Assembly (NCBI GenBank): GCA_033063855.1
Contig: CP093831.1
Location: forward strand, 17,670,001-17,734,000
Origin: Smittia aterrima
Lineage: Eukaryota; Arthropoda; Insecta; Diptera; Chironomidae
Length of the DNA stretch: 64,000 nucleotides
Reading direction: 5' to 3'
Made by a program: the position numbers and the translations under genes. Below the pieces are notes generated by a model. That model worked only from the letters and a program-made list of their open reading frames with translations, was not told the DNA's origin and searched no databases. Positions 1-10,715 of the stretch are shown piece by piece; the first letter of the stretch is position 1, and each line of letters opens with the position of its first letter.

Positions 1-596
1 GAAGCTTCTCATTTTGGAACTGTATTTTGTAAGAACACCACCTACTGTAGCTCCAAACGTCAAGATATATGTGACGAGTCCGAAGAGACTATGAGTCGAT
101 GCATAATGTGGATATCCATTGTTTTCTTTGAAAATGTAGACTGATGTTTGAGCAATGGTTATAAGAGCCAGAGCTGAAGCTTGAAGCACCCAATGAGTAG
201 TCACTCGTTTTTGATAGCTGTAGCCTTGAGTGAAGATGTTCTTATCAGCCATGAGAAGAATTGCGTGAGTCATCAGAATCAAATACTAAAATAAGACAAT
301 TAGACTTTGACTGATTCTTAAATTTTAAATGAACTTACGCCGATGGCCATGAAGACTGGATGGAAAGTGTATAGGATTATTCCAGCGCTGCTAACAGTTC
401 GGAAGATGATATAGAATGCAATCGTCGTCAACACGAGGATAAATAATAAGTTGGCAAGCTTTGCGAACGTAGACATTGATTCCGCAGGTGATCCCTTCGC
501 TTCTTCGGAAGCAGCTTCAAATTAAAATCAAATTTAACTTCGAAGGTCATTGCATAAAAAAAAGTTACCATTTGTTTGTGATTTTCTGTTTCTCAT
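1..596 (-). CDS. Cytochrome b561 domain protein, CYB561D2-like (3' truncated by window)
   Basis: Likely transmembrane ascorbate-dependent ferric or monodehydroascorbate reductase. Exons on the minus strand are 596-569, 514-339 and 285-1; introns of 54 and 53 bp are GT-AG and the frame is kept (28, 176, 285 nt). The protein starts MRNRKSQTNAASEEAKG and continues with hydrophobic segments. Four membrane-proximal histidines are in the expected context for b-heme ligands: TFHPVFMAIG, LMTHAIL, TTHWVLQ and HYASTHSLFG. The short cytosolic N-terminus and this His spacing match the CYB561D1/D2 branch. About 163 residues are visible; the family has roughly 220, so the last helices lie left of the window. 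The family call is from motif recognition; substrate and membrane are inference. Confidence 0.82.
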
Positions 597-1278
597 CTTA
601 ACGTTTCAATTTGCAACACACAACTGACTTTCTTCACAAGCTGATTGATTTTGTAAAAGCATAAAAATAAACTGATAAGAAGAAATGCTCGACTGATAAA
701 GCAACAAACCTATAAAAATTGTTTCTGTTGTTCTATTTCGGTCACGACGTTCAGCGGTGTCCAAACAAATATTTTCTACTTCTCTAAATATTTTGGGTTG
801 CATGATCTTCAAGCGTCACTGGATAGAACAAGTTTTATTCTTGTTAACGTCGTAAAAAAAGTTCGTTCAGACAAAAAATGTTTCTTGATGAATTATTTAT
901 ATGACCTCATGAGAAAACAAAAATAAATCTTCGAATAAAGCCCTGAGAAATTTTGATAATTTTTCGTGATTAGATTAAAGATAATTTGGAGATAAAAAAG
1001 CGGCTTCTTAACTGTGATCCTTTGGCTTGCTTGAAACTAATCAATTGAATAATGTAATGAAACATTCAAAAGATATTTACTGCTTTCTTTTCGAACACGA
1101 TGACGATAATTAAAATTTTAATGATAGAGTTCAGATTTTACACATTTTAATTACATAATTATCGACAGAAGACGAAATAGTTATTAGCTGTCAATTGCGT
1201 TGAAAAAATTGTCTTTAATAAGTTCGCTCAGGAAACTTTCGATTCAGTTATTGTTCAGTCGTTTCTCAGGATAGCAGA
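597..1278. other. Intergenic region, divergent promoters
   Basis: This AT-rich stretch lies between the b561 gene (-) and the first odorant receptor (+), so it must hold both 5' ends. I see no conserved coding frame and no structured repeat. Short open frames here lack codon bias. Confidence 0.5.
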
Positions 1279-2678
1279 ATGGACAACTATTACATCAATC
1301 GGGTCTCTAAAATCAGAGCTCTTGGCATGAAGATTCTGAGATCTTCCGATGGACGCGGAATGTCTAAATTGTATGTTAAACATAAATTTTATTCATTAGA
1401 CGACTTTACTTAACTTTGGAGTCCAAATTATTAAGAAGTGTAAAATCGAAAAAATTAATTACAGGAAGTTTTTTTCGCAGATTTTTGATGATTGGACTTA
1501 CTCAGTTTAACATGATGATTGGCCACGGAATTTATATCGGGTTGATGTTAACTCATTTGAGCTTTGTGTCTTTAGTTGAAATGTCTGCTTCATTTCGTGA
1601 GTTAAATTGAAAACACAAAACAATTTTTTGCTCTCAGTTCTTTTCGTTCGGCAGGTCCTTTACTTCATTTTGATGTTTTTCCTTCGAGCGAGAATGGAAA
1701 TGGCATTCAATCGAATTGAAGAACAAAGGTAAAATAATTGTGAATGTGATTAAACTCGAATGAAATATTTTGTGATTTGACAGGCAAAGTCATTTAAACA
1801 CTCCTCGTCAACTGAAATTAACAAACGGTTACAGCAAGTCAGAAGTTTTTGCTATCAACGCTTGTCTTACTGTCTTTTGCTTAATTGCTGTTCCAATGAA
1901 CTTGAGCGTTATATTTTTTGAAACAAATCAATTTCGTTTGCAACTTGACTATTTCTTCCTATTTCTGCCTTTTCAAAGTTTCTGGATCAATTGGATGATG
2001 AATTATATTTATCAATTGTTCGGAATCATCTTTGGGATTTTTCTTTTTCTCTACAATTCTTTGTTCTCTTTGACCATCATGAACCATTCGTGTTGGAGTC
2101 TCGATGAGTTAAGATTACAAACGTTGGTTGTTAATGAAAGCTTCATGAATAGTTCTGCCAAGTCGCAAAAGCATTTGGATGACAAAATCTTGAGTGATTT
2201 CATCAGAAAGAGCCAAGACTACTTAAAATGGCAACAAGAAGCTCAAGAGCTTTTGAAGCTAAATTTTCAAATTGAATTGAGTTTCCTCTCTTTCCTACTT
2301 TGCTTTTGTCTCTACTCGAACTTGATTGCTGGTTCGGTGTTCACTTACGTTATGCTCTTGACAACAATTTCACAACTTTCCGTTCTCTGCTGGATGGGAA
2401 ATCGAGTTTACATACGAAATGACAAGCTCCTTGCAGCGCTTTTCGAGCTTGACTCGTATTCAATGGACAAGAAACAACAAAAGGCTTTAATTCTGATTCT
2501 GATGATGATTCAAAACTTCAAAGGCTTCAGCGGAATTTTTCAAGATGTTGGAATGGAAACTTTCTTGAAGGTAAGAGGAAAAGAAATATTTTATAAGAAT
2601 GATTCCAAACATTCTTTCTCTTTACAGATTACACAGTTTACTTACTCATTGTTAATGCTTCTTCTCTCAACAAATTAA
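1279..2678 (+). CDS. Odorant receptor 1 of the cluster (7tm_6 family)
   Basis: Seven-transmembrane insect odorant receptor, expected to act as the tuning subunit with Orco in sensory neuron dendrites. Exons are 1279-1370, 1481-1596, 1638-1728, 1784-2570 and 2628-2678, giving 378 residues. The last exon encodes the family-typical C-terminal helix (ITQFTYSLLMLL). The preceding exon carries the conserved block MDKKQQKALILILMMIQ and ends at GMETFLK, as in the paralogues downstream. Exons of 116, 91 and 51 nt match those of copies 3 and 4 exactly, which supports the model. It is the most diverged of the four copies. Ligand unknown. Confidence 0.88.
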
Positions 2679-3014
2679 AAATTTATTCATGTAGTCAAAA
2701 CAAAGATTTGTAGAATTTGCTAAAACGCTAGAATTGGAAGGAAAAGTTTCATATGAAGTTGAAAAAACTCGATGATGTCACTCCCCTAAATGTTTGATCT
2801 CTAAAACAATCTATAAAAGTTAAAAAACTAGATATCCAATATTTAAGTTGTGTGAACATATGAACGATTTCTTCGAAGAAAAAAGATTTTCAAAATAAAA
2901 AAATTATGGAAAATTATTGAAAGTTTCTTTTCTGAGTTTTGTATTCTAACACGAGCCTCTTTTTGGAAAGTTTCTTTTGAAGTTATTCAAAGCTAGAGCC
3001 TCAAAGGAATTAGA
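2679..3014. other. Spacer between odorant receptors 1 and 2
   Basis: AT-rich spacer. Just before the next start it holds a motif (gagcctcaaaggaattaga then ATG) that recurs before each later receptor start in variants such as gagcttcaaaggaacgaga. The recurrence shows that the duplicated unit includes the 5' leader. Confidence 0.5.
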
Positions 3015-4325
3015 ATGAAATTATTAAACTACAGCAAGTTTGTAACGAAATTTATTGATTTCGGATTAAAATTTTTAGCAAAAAAGTACATGTATATATT
3101 ATAATAATTAGCCATTGAGATCATAAGCATAATTTATTGCAGATATCTTAAAATCTGGATAACTCAGATGAGCTTAGTTTTTGTCATCGTGGCTTATGTT
3201 ATAAAATTTTACAATAAACTCAGTTTTGCAGCTTTGATTGAGACTGAATCATTATTTGGTAAGTTCTGCAAGATGATTCATATTCTAATAAACTATCAAT
3301 TCTAATATAATATTACGATTTCCGTAAGTAAAGAAATTCATCGAAATCTCTTTTGTTTAGTTCTCTACTTTCGACATCTTCTCTACTTGATGTCGCTTAA
3401 ACTGTTTGGTTCAAGGATGAAGACTTTGCTGAATAAAAGTTGCATCGAAAGGCTAAGTCTTGAAAGCAACAGAGAAGTTGCGATGAAAAAACAATCTTAT
3501 TCTAAAACAGAATTCTTCGTGACTGTCGTTATGATACCAATCATCGTCGCAATGTATTTTGCAATTGTTTTGAGTATCTGCTTTGTGGACACAAATCAAC
3601 ATCAACTCCCTCTCAGATTCATCATCATACTTTTGCCCTTCGACGAGATCTATTCAATCAATTGGATGCTAAACTACGTTTTTCAGTTGGTTGTGACATA
3701 TTTTGCGATTTTGTTTTACGGAATTAACGTATTGCTAGTATTAGCGACATTTAACCACTCATGTCTAATGTTTGATGAGTTAATTATCATGGCAAAAAAT
3801 TTAAAAGGAAAACTCAAGAGAATATCTTTGAAATCAGAAGATCAGTTGAGCGAGTTCGTTAAGCGAAGTCAAATCATCTTTAAACGCCACGAGGAAGTCA
3901 AGAAGATTTTGCAGTTTAACATCTTTATCGAGTTTTCTTTACTCTCATTTATAGTTTGCTCCAGTATGTATGCGAACCTCGTTTCTGGTACTCCCATGAC
4001 TTATCTGATGATGCTGGTCTCAATAAATCAACTGTTCGTTCTTTGCTGGATGGGAAAACGAGTGGACGATCGAATTGAAAATTTGGCTTTGACGATTTAT
4101 GACTTGGAATGGTATTTAATCGATCTTAAGCAACAGAAAGCGATCAAATTCATTTTAAAAATGATCAGAGGCACGAAAGGATTCAATGGATTTTTTAATT
4201 CAGTTGATATGGAAACTTTTCTTCAGGTAAAAGATTTAAAATCGGACTAAACCAATAAATATTTTTTTTGAATTTAGATTGTTAAGTTCATTTATTCAAT
4301 GCTGATGGTTCTGCTTTCACGCTAA
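3015..4325 (+). CDS. Odorant receptor 2 of the cluster (7tm_6 family), one intron lost
   Basis: Exons 3015-3085, 3143-3258, 3361-4226 and 4278-4325 give 366 residues. The order is the same as in its neighbours: N-terminal exon of 71 nt, 116-nt second exon, then the VLYFRHLLYL helix, the NQHQLPLRF loop, the QQKAIKFILKMI block and a final IVKFIYSMLMVLLSR. The intron that divides the 91-nt exon from the large exon in copies 1, 3 and 4 is absent. The reading frame runs straight through (KSCIERLSLESNREV), so this copy has four exons instead of five. All remaining junctions are canonical. It is expected to be a functional odorant-binding receptor subunit. Confidence 0.88.
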
Positions 4326-4610
4326 TTATGATGAATTGAACCTTTCTAGTAAAAACCTAATATAATTCTAATATGATTAAAACGTGTCTGTATAATTTAA
4401 ATGACGACTCGCCTGACTTTCCTGCAAGAAACTTTGAAAATGTCTGAATAAATATTTAAAAAAAATTACGCAGCGTGTGCAAGCCCACAAAGCATTTATT
4501 TTATAAATTCATAAAGGAGCTTTATTTCTGAAACGGAATAAGTCGACACAAATGTAATAAGACGATTCAATTTGTAAGTCATTGAATGTTTGAGCTCGAA
4601 AGGAATCGGA

Positions 4611-5938
4611 ATGAATTCTAAAAAGTACAGCGAGAGTCTGACAAAATTAATCAATTTAGGAATAAAAACTATTGAGAGATTGTAAATTTTTAAGATATTT
4701 TATGAACTTTGATTTTGATATTTCAATTTTCATAAAATTATTTTATAGACATTGGTTGTTTTGGATGACTCAGATCAGCTTTGTCACAGCAATCGCTCTC
4801 TATATTATCAAGTTTTTTGACAAACTTGATTTTGCTTCGCTGATTTTGATTGAATCAATGTTCGGTAAGCTTTATGTTGTTCAAAAGGAATTGATGAAAT
4901 TAACTTCTCTGTAGTTGTCTACTTTCGCCATCTTCTTTACTTGATATCGCTTCATCTGTTTGGTCCAAGGATGAAGACTTTGTTCAAGGAAATCAACAGC
5001 GAAAGGCAAATATTCCCAGATGACAATGAAACTCAATTAATTTGAATTTTTAATAGGAACACACTTCTGGAAAGTGTTGAGCTATCAAAGACAAAGGAAT
5101 CTTACGCCAAGTTTGAATTTTTCATTATCAATATTGTCCTGCTTTACGTTTTTGCAGCATTTTCAAGTGTTGTTATAATCACTCTATTGATTGAGACAAA
5201 CCAGCATCATCTCCCTCTCAGCTTCATTATAATTTTTCTGCCCTTCGACGAGATCTACTCAATCAATTGGATAATCAACTACATTTTTCAATTAACTGAA
5301 GTTTGCTTTGCTGCTCTTTTGTTCGAAATTTGTATTCTTCTCGCCCCAGCCTTAATGAATCACTCGTGTCTAATGTTCGACGAGCTAATTTTATTAGCAC
5401 GAAGTTTAAATTTAAAACTCGCCGACAACTCATTGAAATTCGAGGATCAGTTGAAAGAATTTATCACACGAAGCCAAGTACTTTTGAGGAGACACGAAGA
5501 AGCCAGGAAAACTTTACAGTTTTACTTCTTGATTGAATTTTCTTTGATATCGTTCATGATTTGTTTCAGTTTGCACGCAAATTTGCATGAGACCAATCTC
5601 TTGTCCGTTGTTGTGTTATTGGCTACCATGATTCAGCTCTTTATACTTTGTTGGACTGGAAAACGTGTAGACGATAAAATTGAAAAACTTGAGTTCGCGA
5701 TTTATGATTCGGAGTGGTATTCGGCTAATGTGAAGCAACAGAAAGCTTTCATATTCATTCTGAAAGTCATCAGAAGCACAAGAGGCTACAACGGAATTTT
5801 CAACTCGGTTGACATGGAAACTTTTCTTTTGGTAAGAGTTCAGAAATTGAGTGTTGAACTTCACTAACTTGATTTTTTTACTCTCAGATTGTTAAATTCA
5901 TCTATTCAATGCTGATGGTTTTGATTTCACGACAGTAA
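4611..5938 (+). CDS. Odorant receptor 3 of the cluster (7tm_6 family)
   Basis: Exons 4611-4681, 4749-4864, 4915-5005, 5057-5831 and 5888-5938 give 367 residues. Exon sizes 71, 116, 91, 775 and 51 are identical to copy 4. The third intron begins GC instead of GT (gaaag|gcaaat) and ends in AG. The frame and the position shared with the paralogues (SER|NTLL) require that site. Family blocks seen: VYFRHLLYL, IETNQHHLPLSF, LMFDELILLA, VKQQKAFIFILK, METFLL and the terminal VKFIYSMLMVL. Ligand specificity cannot be read from sequence. Confidence 0.88.
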
Positions 5939-6688
5939 TGAAAATTTATTAACATTTAATATAATTAAAACGTGTCTGATATTTAAAGCTTCGTTCTCAA
6001 ACCTTTAATTTTCGTTATAAACTTTAAAGCACTCGATGGATCATTTTGTTTCCAATATCTTTAGGCACAGAGTGAATCGAATGACATGTACGTTATCTTT
6101 CTTAGGAATAATGTGAATTACTCAATCAATTGAATGTTCTTTTTGTTGCTTTTTCATTTGTTTGGTTTCCATTGGGAATTTTATGCATAAGAATTTCTTT
6201 TTTGTCAGTTCTCTCTTTCCAGTATGTGAATTTTCAGCCTTTCAAAATAGATGTTATACATTTTGAGCTTGAGACCAAGTGCGCCATAGCCTATGAGTCA
6301 TAGGTGATTGCGTTAAAAAAGTCTCGGTAAGGAAGCTTAAAGAAAATTTGTTGTTCAGACTTCAGATTCAGACTTCTTTCTTCAACTTTTTTTTTCGTCT
6401 TCTTACTTCAGATTCAGATTCTGGTTTTGAAAACTTGCTTCTTTTGACTTCAGCTTCAGGGTTGGAAAAAAGTCTGATCAAACCTCTGCTTAGTAGAAGG
6501 CTCTCTTTGCTATTCGTTTTCCCAAAACTTTTTTTTACGAGTACAATTTTTTGACTCATATCTGACCACCGAATAGACAGAGACTAAAAGTTTTTTCTTT
6601 GTAAAAAAAAACCTAATTTATTATTAAATTCTCTCGAAAAACTTTCATTGAAACTTTCATTCTATGCTCGAGCTTCACAAGAATCGGA
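5939..6688. other. Spacer with TTCAGA-rich simple sequence
   Basis: Non-coding. Between about 6355 and 6470 a degenerate pyrimidine-rich repeat built on cttcagattcaga occurs several times. The rest is AT-rich with no recognisable gene. Confidence 0.5.
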
Positions 6689-7275
6689 ATGACAAAAATT
6701 AACACAGCGACTTTGTTTTTAAATTCGTTTGTTTTGGAATAAGAATTATCGAGGAAAAGTTGGTGATAGAAAATTTCTCTCAATTGCATATTTTGACAAT
6801 CTGATTATTTAGATATGTGACGCTCTGGATAAATCATGTCAGCTTATTTGCAGCAGTTGGCTCAAACATTTTAAGATTTGGATCAGCGCTTAAGTTTGCA
6901 TGTCTAATGGAGATTGAATCAGTGAAAGAAATTTGATGAATTATGAACCTCAAATTAATCCCGGATGTAGTTGTCTACTTTCGACAGATTATTTACTTGA
7001 TCTTACTATTTTTGTTCGGACCAAAGATAAAGAGTTTGCTTCAGAAAATCAACGAAGAGAGGTGAACATTTTGAAGAACACACACTAAACATCTTAAATC
7101 TGCTAAATACATTTCCATAGAAACACAGATCAGAAGAGCCCACAACTTTCGACCATCAAAGAATCTTACGCAAAAATCGAATTCTTTACCACCGCCATCT
7201 ACGTCGTGAGCGTCTTTTTATTATATGTTGGTTTGATAATAGGTTGTTTGTTTATTGACATGAACCAACATAAAT
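6689..7275 (+). pseudogene. Odorant receptor pseudogene
   Basis: It aligns with copy 4 from the start codon. The exon 1 equivalent (from 6689) lacks one base after aattaac, which shifts frame into a TAA. The exon 2 equivalent (6813 to about 6928) keeps YVTLWI and MEIESV but has lost its GT donor. Exon 3 (6971-7061) and the start of exon 4 (from 7121) are still readable (VVYFRQIIYL, then KESYAKIEFFTT). Similarity ends near 7275, just after the NQH codons, so most of the large exon and the last exon are gone. The downstream sequence at 7468-7505 resembles the 3' flank of copy 4, so the deletion lies within the unit. Confidence 0.85.
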
Positions 7276-7396
7276 CTGTTTTCTTTTCGAAAGAACTTAA
7301 TAAAAGTTTCTTACATCAAATGCGGCTTTATCTAAGCCTATTATTTATCTACATATTCTTTATTTTGTTCTTTTACTCAATAAGGGTTCGTTAGTA

Positions 7397-7440
7397 AATT
7401 GACGTTCTGGATAACTCCACGCAGTTTTGTCATGTATGGC
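7397..7440 (+). pseudogene. Isolated odorant receptor exon-2 relic
   Basis: The run aaattgacgttctggataac reads as the conserved L-T-F-W-I-T-P start of receptor exon 2 (compare VTLWITQ in intact copies) and then decays into a stop. It is a second, separate fragment behind the pseudogene and implies at least one further lost copy or a rearranged exon. Confidence 0.55.
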
Positions 7441-7609
7441 ATCGTTTGAAGTAATTTACGTGTGTCAATGAATATTTTATTTAAATAAGATTTATAAAAG
7501 AACCTGAAACTTTTTTTTACGAAAGTTCTTTTTTCTTGTCGACTCGAATAACTTTTACTGGAACTTTCGTTAGAAAATCATTCGATGATTGAGCTTCAAA
7601 GGAACGAGA

Positions 7610-8958
7610 ATGAAAACAATTAACTACAGCGACTTTGTATCTAAATTCGTTTGTTTTGGAATAAGGATTATTGAGAAAATGTTAGTTTTTGAAACACTCA
7701 ATTGAATGTTTTAACAATCTTATCGTTTAGATATGTGACACTCTGGATAACTCAGCTCAGCTTAGTAACAGCAGTTGCTCTCTACATTATCAAATTTTAT
7801 TATGAACTAAGTTTTGCTTCCCTGATGGAGATTGAATCACTGATTGGTGAGTTGTGTGATGAATTGAGTTTAACAAATTAATTGGCTCAAATTGTTTTCT
7901 GCTTAGTTATCTACTTTCGGCAGCTCCTTTACTTGACTTCCCTATTTATGTTTGGTTCAAAGATAAAGACTTTGCTTGAAGAAATCAACGACGAGAGGTA
8001 AAAAATTAATTTTTTAAACATCTTTCGACGAAAGACTTTCGTTCATTTCGTTTATTTTTCATTCATCAAACTTTAATAGGAACACACATCATGAAAACCC
8101 GGAATTTTCGACGATCAAGGAATTCTTTGCAAAAATTGAATTCTTTTTCACCATTTTTTATGCATGGAGCCTTGTTTTTGTATTGTTTCTCCTAATACTT
8201 ATTTCTTTTTTAATCAAGATAAACCAGCATCAACTTCCTGTCAGTTTCATCATAATTTTCTTGCCATTCGACGAAACATTCTCGTTCAATTGGACGTTGA
8301 ACTTGACTTTTCAAATATTTGTTGGGTACTTTGCACTATTTTTGTACGAAGTTTGTGCTCTTTTGGTCTTATTCATTCCAAATCATTCTTGTCAAATGTT
8401 TGAGGAACTAACTATCATGGCTCAAGGTTTGAAGAAAAATCCAGAAGAAAATTTGTTACAATTTGAGGATCAGTTGAAAGAATTTATTGATCGAAGCCAA
8501 ATCATCTTTAAGAGACACGAGGAAGCCAAAAAATCTATTCAGTTTCAATTTTTTGTCGAGTTTTCTTTACTCTCTTTCATGATTTGCTTCAGTTTGTACG
8601 CAAATTTGTATGAGAATACTGCAATCTCCTATATTGTGTTGATATTATCGACGACTCAACTATTCATTTTTTGTTGGATTGGAAAACGTGTAAATGATCG
8701 AATTGAAATGCTCGAAACAGCGATTTATGACTTGGAATGGTATTCGGCGAATGTAAAGCAACAGAATGCGATCAAATTCGTTCTTATGAGGATCCAAATC
8801 ACGAAAGGTTACAAAGGAATTTTCAACGAAGTTAACATGGAAACTTTTCTTCTAGTAGGAAAACTTAAAAAGAAATTATCAAATATTATATAACAAATTA
8901 ATTTCAGATTGTTCGGTTCATCTATTCGATGATGATGGTTTTGCTTTCACGACAGTAA
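7610..8958 (+). CDS. Odorant receptor 4 of the cluster (7tm_6 family)
   Basis: Exons 7610-7680, 7731-7846, 7907-7997, 8080-8854 and 8908-8958 give 367 residues with canonical GT-AG introns. It is the best reference for the array: YVTLWITQLSL, VIYFRQLLYL, INQHQLPVSF, QMFEELTIMAQ, VKQQNAIKFVL, VNMETFLL and VRFIYSMMMVLLSRQ. I chose the start in line with the paralogues; an upstream ATG at 7585 is out of frame. Expected to be a plasma-membrane odorant receptor that pairs with Orco. Confidence 0.88.
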
Positions 8959-9048
8959 AGAGCAAAAGGAAGGATGCAGATTTCAGACAAAGGCACTGTG
9001 CAGCTTTCCTTTCCTTTGAAGAAAATGAGCAACATTTCATATAACATG

Positions 9049-9201
9049 AGACAATGAATATTTTATTTAAATAAATATTTATTGAAGAACTTGAGTTTAA
9101 AAGGAATAAAAATATTAAATAAATACTATTTTGTAAATAAATACGCGACCTTTTTTCTAAATTCATTTATTTCAGAATATGAACAATTAAAGAAAATTAG
9201 C
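9049..9201 (+). pseudogene. Decayed leader and exon-1 relic of a further odorant receptor
   Basis: After the 3' flank of copy 4 (aatgaatattttatttaaata, also found after the pseudogene), the segment 9084-9201 follows the leader plus exon 1 of the other units: gagtttaaaaggaataaaaat against gagcttcaaaggaacgagaat, then tctaaattcattt against tctaaattcgttt. It has no start codon and no open frame. It marks the broken right end of the array, next to the transposon. Confidence 0.6.
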
Positions 9202-9247
9202 TCATAGCAAAAATTTTTTTAGAAATTTTGAACAAAGGAACATTTTA

Positions 9248-9297
9248 CGAGGGGAGGTTGAAAAATAAGGTTCTTTTGTATGAAAACGAATAGATAC
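9248..9297 (+). repeat. Left terminal inverted repeat of the mariner-like element
   Basis: About 50 bp starting cgaggggaggttgaaaaata immediately after TA. It is the reverse complement of 10660-10709 apart from a few changes in the inner 15 bp. Confidence 0.85.
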
Positions 9298-10659
9298 ACG
9301 GTTAAGAGTATTTTATGTTCAAAGTACGTCTCAATATAGGGCAATAAACGTTGTCAGAACTGAGATTAAGATTTTAGTTCCGTCCCTACAGATCGATTTT
9401 TAAAGGTCTCTAAAATTGCTCACAATGGCAGACATGGCTTCCTAATTAAATTAAAATGTTTATCCAACGAGGTAATATTTGCACTTAGAGAGTTTTAAAG
9501 AAACTTTAATCACGAAAGGTCAAGTCTTTGTAAAATAAAAAATAATTCAAAGCAGCTTGCACAATTTATTGAAAATAATACGCATCGAAAATTTCATGTT
9601 GCTTCAGGGGAAAGAAATATCCGTTTTTTACAGAGTTCAATTTTGGAGGCTTTTCACAAGATTTTGTATTCAAGAAAGAATATAAGTTGAATCTTATGTT
9701 TCGCTTTATCAACCATTTTGATTTTTCTCCCACGAAAACTCTTGTTAGTTCTCTCGGACATTTTTGAAGAAAATTATCGCTTATTGTATAATGCGAAACT
9801 CGAAAAATCGTTTTTGAAATATGAGAATGTTTGTCTCTTCTTTTGGCCTATGTGCTCAGTCTGGCAGCTTTCTTAAGAACTTTTTGTGGTAACATTTTTC
9901 ATTAAGTGCAGCGAATGGAAAGTGACTAAGGAACGGATTAATAAAAGTTGTATTTGATTTAAAACTAAAGATAAGACTTGTAATTTGAAGAAAATGTTAA
10001 GTAAATATTTGTGTTTGCTTTAATTTGTGTTGCATATGGCATTACACAATGAAGTCTGTTAATTTTTTTGAAAAAGTACAAAATCGCGGCAGCCACTTTG
10101 CGGAGAGCTTTTTCTTATCAAAAACTAAATGAAGTGATTGAAGTATTCCGGTTTTAAATAATTATTATAAATAACAAGGGCGGCGATAGAATCTAAGCTA
10201 TTTCAATAAAAAGAAACGTATTATGTTAGTTCTGAAGGAGGAAATAAATTTTTCTTCAACTTTTTTCATAATGCTCACAGTTTAGAAATAGCCCTCTTGA
10301 AAGCCTCATGACATGTGTTAAGGTTTTAGTTCATATAGATTCACAGGATATTGTTAGACAAGAAATAACATGGAAACTCGCTGTTATTATAGCCAAAAGA
10401 GTGAGGAAAGATAAAATTGAAGTAATTTTGAATCTTGATAAAATAGGAAGCTTTAATTTTAAAATATAATTCCAGTGTAATAAATTTGGGTACTGGCGCC
10501 ATTTGAAATTAAATCGAGTCATCAAGAGTTTAAATGAACTTCTGGCTCCTTTTATTGGTGAAAAAATTCATAATTCCAAAACTACTTGTGCAATCTGCTT
10601 CAAATTTGAAATATATTCGTAAAAAGAGTGAATCTCGAACATGATTTCTCAGTTTTTTG

Positions 10660-10709
10660 ATATCTAATCGTCTTCATACAAAAGAACCTTATTTTTCAAC
10701 CTCCCCTCG
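10660..10709 (-). repeat. Right terminal inverted repeat of the mariner-like element
   Basis: Reverse complement of the left end, ending cctcccctcg and then TA. The outer 37 bp are identical to the left copy. Confidence 0.85.
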
Positions 10710-10715
10710 TACATC

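Larger units (their letters stand above)
9248..10709. mobile_element. Tc1/mariner-like DNA transposon, decayed or non-autonomous
   Basis: Inverted terminal repeats at 9248-9297 and 10660-10709 agree over about 50 bp with only about 3 mismatches, beginning cgaggggaggttgaaaaata. Each end is flanked by TA (9246-9247 and 10710-10711), the target duplication of the IS630-Tc1-mariner superfamily. The length of about 1.46 kb suits a full mariner. I found no transposase frame on either strand, only short broken ones, so the interior is either heavily mutated or unrelated filler. The contrast between well-kept ends and a non-coding middle suggests mobilisation in trans. Confidence 0.82.

Noticed and set aside
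6348..6559. Open frames on both strands in the TTCAGA-rich spacer
   Set aside because: Low-complexity Ser/Phe or Lys/Glu frames that follow from the simple repeat, not a gene.
10331..10525. Possible transposase fragment in the mariner-like element
   Set aside because: No D,D34D-type motif or helix-turn-helix seen on either strand; only short broken frames.
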